Shown piece after piece: positions 60,998-64,000 of a DNA stretch of 64,000 nucleotides. The stretch comes from Paenibacillus ehimensis NBRC 15659 (GTDB taxonomy: Bacteria > Bacillota > Bacilli > Paenibacillales > NBRC-103111). The stretch's first letter is position 1. The number at the start of each line of letters is the position of its first letter. The notes below the pieces were generated by a model. The model was not told where the DNA came from. It worked only from the letters and a program-made list of their open reading frames with translations, and searched no databases. The position numbers and the translations under genes were made by a program. The stretch spans positions 1 through 64,000 of the forward strand of contig NZ_BILX01000029.1 in the NCBI RefSeq assembly GCF_004000785.1. The letters are read 5' to 3'.

Positions 60998-62041
60998 ATG
61001 AGAAAACCGGTAAAGATCGGCCGAATTTCGCTAGCGCTGCTGTTCATCCTGATGATGGCGCTGCTGACCGGCTGCGGACAAGAAATGATGGTGTTCGACC
61101 CGAAAGGGCCGATTGCCCAAGACCAGCGAGACCTGATCGTGATCTCGACCGTGCTTTGCCTGATCGTGCTGGTTCCCGTGCTGGCCATGACGGCGGTCAT
61201 CGTATGGCGCTATCGCGACGCGAAAGGAAACAAGGCGGCCTACAAGCCGAATTGGTCGCACAGTACGAAGCTGGAGATGATCTGGTGGGGGATCCCGATC
61301 GTGATCATCCTTATTCTGGCTGGCGTGACGGTAAAATATACGTACGCATTGGAGCCTTCCAAGCCGATCGAATCGGACCAAAAGCCGATCGTCGTTCAAG
61401 CGACGTCGTTGGACTGGAAATGGCTGTTTACTTACCCGGAGCAGGGAATTGCGACGGTGAACTATTTGCAAATTCCGAAGGGCGTGCCGATCAAGTTCGA
61501 ATTGACGTCTGACGCTCCAATGAACTCGTTCTGGATCCCGCAGCTTGGCGGACAAATGTATACGATGTCCGGCATGGCGATGACCTTGTATCTGCAAGCC
61601 GACGAGGCAGGCAAATATTTTGGCACCGCAGCGAACTTCAGCGGGGAGCATTTTAACGATATGAAATTCGACGTACATGCGACGTCGCGGGAAGAGTTCG
61701 ACAAGTGGGCCGCAGGGATCAAAAAGTCGGCAAGTCCGTTGACCCAAGCCGGCTATGACGCATTGGCCAAGCCGGGCCGCTCGGGCGAGCAGTTTTTCTC
61801 GTCGTTCCCGGATAACCTGTTCTACAACATCGTTACGAAATATGCAGTCGGCGGCTCGCATGGCGCTCATGGCGGTCACGGAGCGGTACCCGGCGGCAGC
61901 GGAAATGAATCCGGCGGGAAGCCGAGCGCTGCAGTCAGCGGCAGCAACAAGATGGAGGACGTAACCGCAGGCCAAGGCCACGGGGCTCATGGAATGGCCG
62001 GCGGCAGCGGACACGGAGCTCACAGCGCCTCCGGAAAATAA
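60998..62041 (+). CDS. qoxA: cytochrome aa3 quinol oxidase subunit II
   Basis: A 347-residue lipoprotein (lipobox LLTGC, Cys26) with two TM helices (about 50-72 and 92-112) and a cupredoxin domain (PIVVQATSLDWKWLFTYPEQG, NSFWIPQLGGQMYTMSGM). The CuA cysteine and histidine ligands of cytochrome c oxidases are absent, as expected for a quinol oxidase. The C-terminus beyond about 285 is a Gly/His/Ser-rich tail (SHGAHGGHG ... GHGAHGMAGG ... GHGAHSASGK) not needed for the core fold. GGGAGAGGA precedes the ATG. First gene of the qox operon, followed by qoxB. Confidence 0.93.
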   Translation: MRKPVKIGRISLALLFILMMALLTGCGQEMMVFDPKGPIAQDQRDLIVISTVLCLIVLVPVLAMTAVIVWRYRDAKGNKAAYKPNWSHSTKLEMIWWGIPIVIILILAGVTVKYTYALEPSKPIESDQKPIVVQATSLDWKWLFTYPEQGIATVNYLQIPKGVPIKFELTSDAPMNSFWIPQLGGQMYTMSGMAMTLYLQADEAGKYFGTAANFSGEHFNDMKFDVHATSREEFDKWAAGIKKSASPLTQAGYDALAKPGRSGEQFFSSFPDNLFYNIVTKYAVGGSHGAHGGHGAVPGGSGNESGGKPSAAVSGSNKMEDVTAGQGHGAHGMAGGSGHGAHSASGK

Positions 62042-62082
62042 ATGAACGCTCGATTTATTTCACATAGAAAAGAGGCCCACTC

Positions 62083-64000
62083 ATGCTGGATACCATAAAA
62101 CAATTCGCATCGGAGTTTTTCGTCACCGGGGATCCGCTCATTCTCGGGGCACAGGTAAGCATCGGGCTTGCGATGGTGGCCATCGTCTTCGTGCTTACGT
62201 ATTTCAAAAAATGGGGCTGGCTGTGGCGCGAATGGCTGACGACCGTCGACCATAAGCGGATCGGCATCATGTATATTATTTGCTCCATTCTGATGCTGTT
62301 CCGCGGCGGCGTCGACGCGCTGCTCATGCGGCTGCAGCTGGCGATGCCGGGCGTTGAATTTTTGCAGGCAGACCACTATAACGCCATCTTCACGACACAC
62401 GGCGTCATCATGATTCTGTTTATGGCGATGCCGCTCATGTTCGGTTTGTTCAATGTCGTCGTCCCGCTGCAAATCGGCGCGCGCGACGTCGCCCTTCCGT
62501 TCCTGAACTCGCTCAGCTTCTGGCTGTTCTTCTTCGGGGCGATGCTGTTCAACATTTCGTTCGTCATCGGCGGTTCGCCGGATGCGGGCTGGCTGGCCTA
62601 CCCGCCGCTGTCCGAGCTGTCCCACAGCCCGGGCGTCGGTCAAAACTTCTACATCTGGGGCATCCAGATCTCAGGGATCGGGAGCTTGGCGACGGGGATC
62701 AACTTTATCGTGACGATTCTCAAAATGCGCGCGCCCGGCATGAAGCTGATGAACATGCCGATGTTTTCCTGGTCGGTGCTGTCCAGCTGTATCATGATCA
62801 TTTTCGCGTTTCCGATTTTGACCGTGACATTGTTCCTGCTGTTCCTTGACCGCTTTGCGGGCGCGCATTTCTTCACGCTCGACGGCGGCGGCAACCCGAT
62901 GATGTATATCAACTTGATCTGGATGTGGGGTCACCCCGAAGTATATATCGTCGTCGTGCCGGCGTTCGGCATTTTCTCCGAGGTGGTTGCGACCTTCTCC
63001 CGGAAAAAGCTGTTCGGCTACTCTTCGATGGTATTCGCGATGATCGGGATCAGCGTCCTGTCGTTCTTTACGTGGGTCCACCACTTCTTCACGATGGGCT
63101 CCGGCGCGGATGTCAATGCATTCTTTGCGATCACGACGATGCTGATCGCCATACCGACAGGGGTCAAGGTGTTCAACTGGCTGTTTACGATGTTCCGCGG
63201 CCGGATCCGGTTCACGACACCGATGATGTGGGCGGTCGCGTTCATTCCGTGCTTCGTTATCGGCGGGATGACCGGCGTCCTGTTGTCCGTTGCTCCGGCT
63301 GACTTCCAATTTCACAACAGCTACTTCCTGATTGCGCACTTCCACCAAGTGCTGATCGGCGGCGTCGTGTTCGGATACTTCGCAGGTCTTTACTACTGGT
63401 GGCCGAAAATGTTCGGCTTCAAGCTGAACGAGCGCCTCGGCAAATGGGCGTTCTGGTTCTGGAACATCGGCTTCTATATCTGCTTCATGCCGCAATATTT
63501 CCTCGGACTCGACGGCATGACGCGCCGTACGTATACGTACGATTTTGACATGGGCTGGGGACCGCTTAACTTCGTTTCGACGATCGGCGGCTTCCTGATG
63601 GGGATTGCGTTCATTTTCCAAGTATGGCAGATCGCATACAGCATCAAAAATCATGAGAAAGATACGACAGGCGACGCTTGGGACGGCCGCACGCTCGAAT
63701 GGACGATTCCGTCGCCGGCGCCGATGTACAACTTCGCCATTACGCCGACCGTGCAGGAAACGGACGACTGGTGGGAGCGGAAGCAGAGAGGCGAGAAGCC
63801 GCTCGCTCCGATTCCGGATGCGAAGCTGGAGCCGATCCATATGCCGAAAAACTCGGCGATTCCGTTCATCAAGTCCGCGCTCTGGTTCTTCGCCGGGTTC
63901 GGGTTCGTATGGAACTGGATGTGGCTGACGATTCCGGCGCTTGTCGGCATCGCAATCTGCATGCTGGCGCGTTCGTTCTCGTACGATACCGACTATTACA
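62083..64000 (+). CDS. qoxB: cytochrome aa3 quinol oxidase subunit I (partial, runs off the window)
   Basis: 639 codons are present and no stop is reached. The heme-copper oxidase signatures are all visible: the low-spin heme ligand in FTTHGVIMI, the His-Tyr crosslink motif WGHPEVYIVVVPAFG (CuB), the paired histidines WVHHFF, and the heme ligands in LIAHFHQVLIGG typical of QoxB. It reduces O2 to water with menaquinol electrons and pumps protons. The ATG at 62083 has AAAAGAGG upstream, 41 bp after qoxA. qoxC and qoxD are expected beyond the edge. Confidence 0.95.
   Translation, partial: MLDTIKQFASEFFVTGDPLILGAQVSIGLAMVAIVFVLTYFKKWGWLWREWLTTVDHKRIGIMYIICSILMLFRGGVDALLMRLQLAMPGVEFLQADHYNAIFTTHGVIMILFMAMPLMFGLFNVVVPLQIGARDVALPFLNSLSFWLFFFGAMLFNISFVIGGSPDAGWLAYPPLSELSHSPGVGQNFYIWGIQISGIGSLATGINFIVTILKMRAPGMKLMNMPMFSWSVLSSCIMIIFAFPILTVTLFLLFLDRFAGAHFFTLDGGGNPMMYINLIWMWGHPEVYIVVVPAFGIFSEVVATFSRKKLFGYSSMVFAMIGISVLSFFTWVHHFFTMGSGADVNAFFAITTMLIAIPTGVKVFNWLFTMFRGRIRFTTPMMWAVAFIPCFVIGGMTGVLLSVAPADFQFHNSYFLIAHFHQVLIGGVVFGYFAGLYYWWPKMFGFKLNERLGKWAFWFWNIGFYICFMPQYFLGLDGMTRRTYTYDFDMGWGPLNFVSTIGGFLMGIAFIFQVWQIAYSIKNHEKDTTGDAWDGRTLEWTIPSPAPMYNFAITPTVQETDDWWERKQRGEKPLAPIPDAKLEPIHMPKNSAIPFIKSALWFFAGFGFVWNWMWLTIPALVGIAICMLARSFSYDTDYY

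Overview
The window looks like chromosomal DNA of a GC-rich, endospore-forming Bacillota, most likely Paenibacillaceae. The supporting signs are strong AGGAGG ribosome-binding sites, frequent GTG/TTG starts, yhbH-spoVR sporulation genes, a dppABCDE-ykfABC murein-peptide locus, a GlnK/GlnL-like two-component pair, a GntR-controlled catabolic operon and an aa3 quinol oxidase (qoxAB). I see no rRNA, tRNA, prophage, insertion sequence or CRISPR array. Species assignment is inference.

Layout. 0-9.3 kb: DoxX, a small membrane protein, a MATE exporter divergent from an AraC regulator, glyA-argD behind a tandemly duplicated promoter, a LysR regulator, and a glutamine amidotransferase-pdxS operon. 9.4-13.9 kb: a compact seven-gene locus with two CxxC thioredoxin-like proteins, an ABC exporter, a 59-residue peptide with eight cysteines, a MauE-like membrane redox protein and a MauD-like protein; it looks like a system that oxidises and exports a disulfide-rich peptide. 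13.9-14.5 kb holds no recognisable gene, and a methyltransferase follows. 15.2-23.3 kb: an apparent amide-utilisation island. A regulator that fuses an AmiC-like amide sensor to a sigma-54 activator sits between sigma54-promoter-acsA-adk and sigma54-promoter-amiE-amiB-amiS, and similar 17-bp sites lie upstream of both promoters. AmiE would release acetate and ammonia, AcsA would activate the acetate, and Adk would recycle the AMP.

23.4-28.8 kb: a small holin-like toxin gene overlapping a terminator, spoVR-yhbH, a hypothetical gene, and a formate/nitrite transporter with an Fnr-like site. 29.0-36.0 kb: a single-gene NRPS (partial C, A, T, C, A, T, reductase) behind a leader terminator; its second adenylation domain reads like a proline code, suggesting an aminoacyl-prolinal or a derived pyrrolopyrazine. 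36.1-46.3 kb: two small genes, then dppABCDE and ykfABC for uptake and breakdown of cell-wall peptides, separated by a 43-bp tandem repeat.

46.4-50.1 kb: response regulator and kinase divergent from a glutamate/dicarboxylate symporter. 50.2-51.2 kb: a lipoprotein. 51.5-60.4 kb: a GntR regulator divergent from an eight-gene catabolic operon (enolase-superfamily enzyme, dehydrogenase, PotDABC-like importer, DUF4432 epimerase-like protein, HAD phosphatase) preceded by three near-identical 12-bp palindromes. 60.5-64 kb: a small membrane protein and qoxA-qoxB, the latter cut by the window edge.
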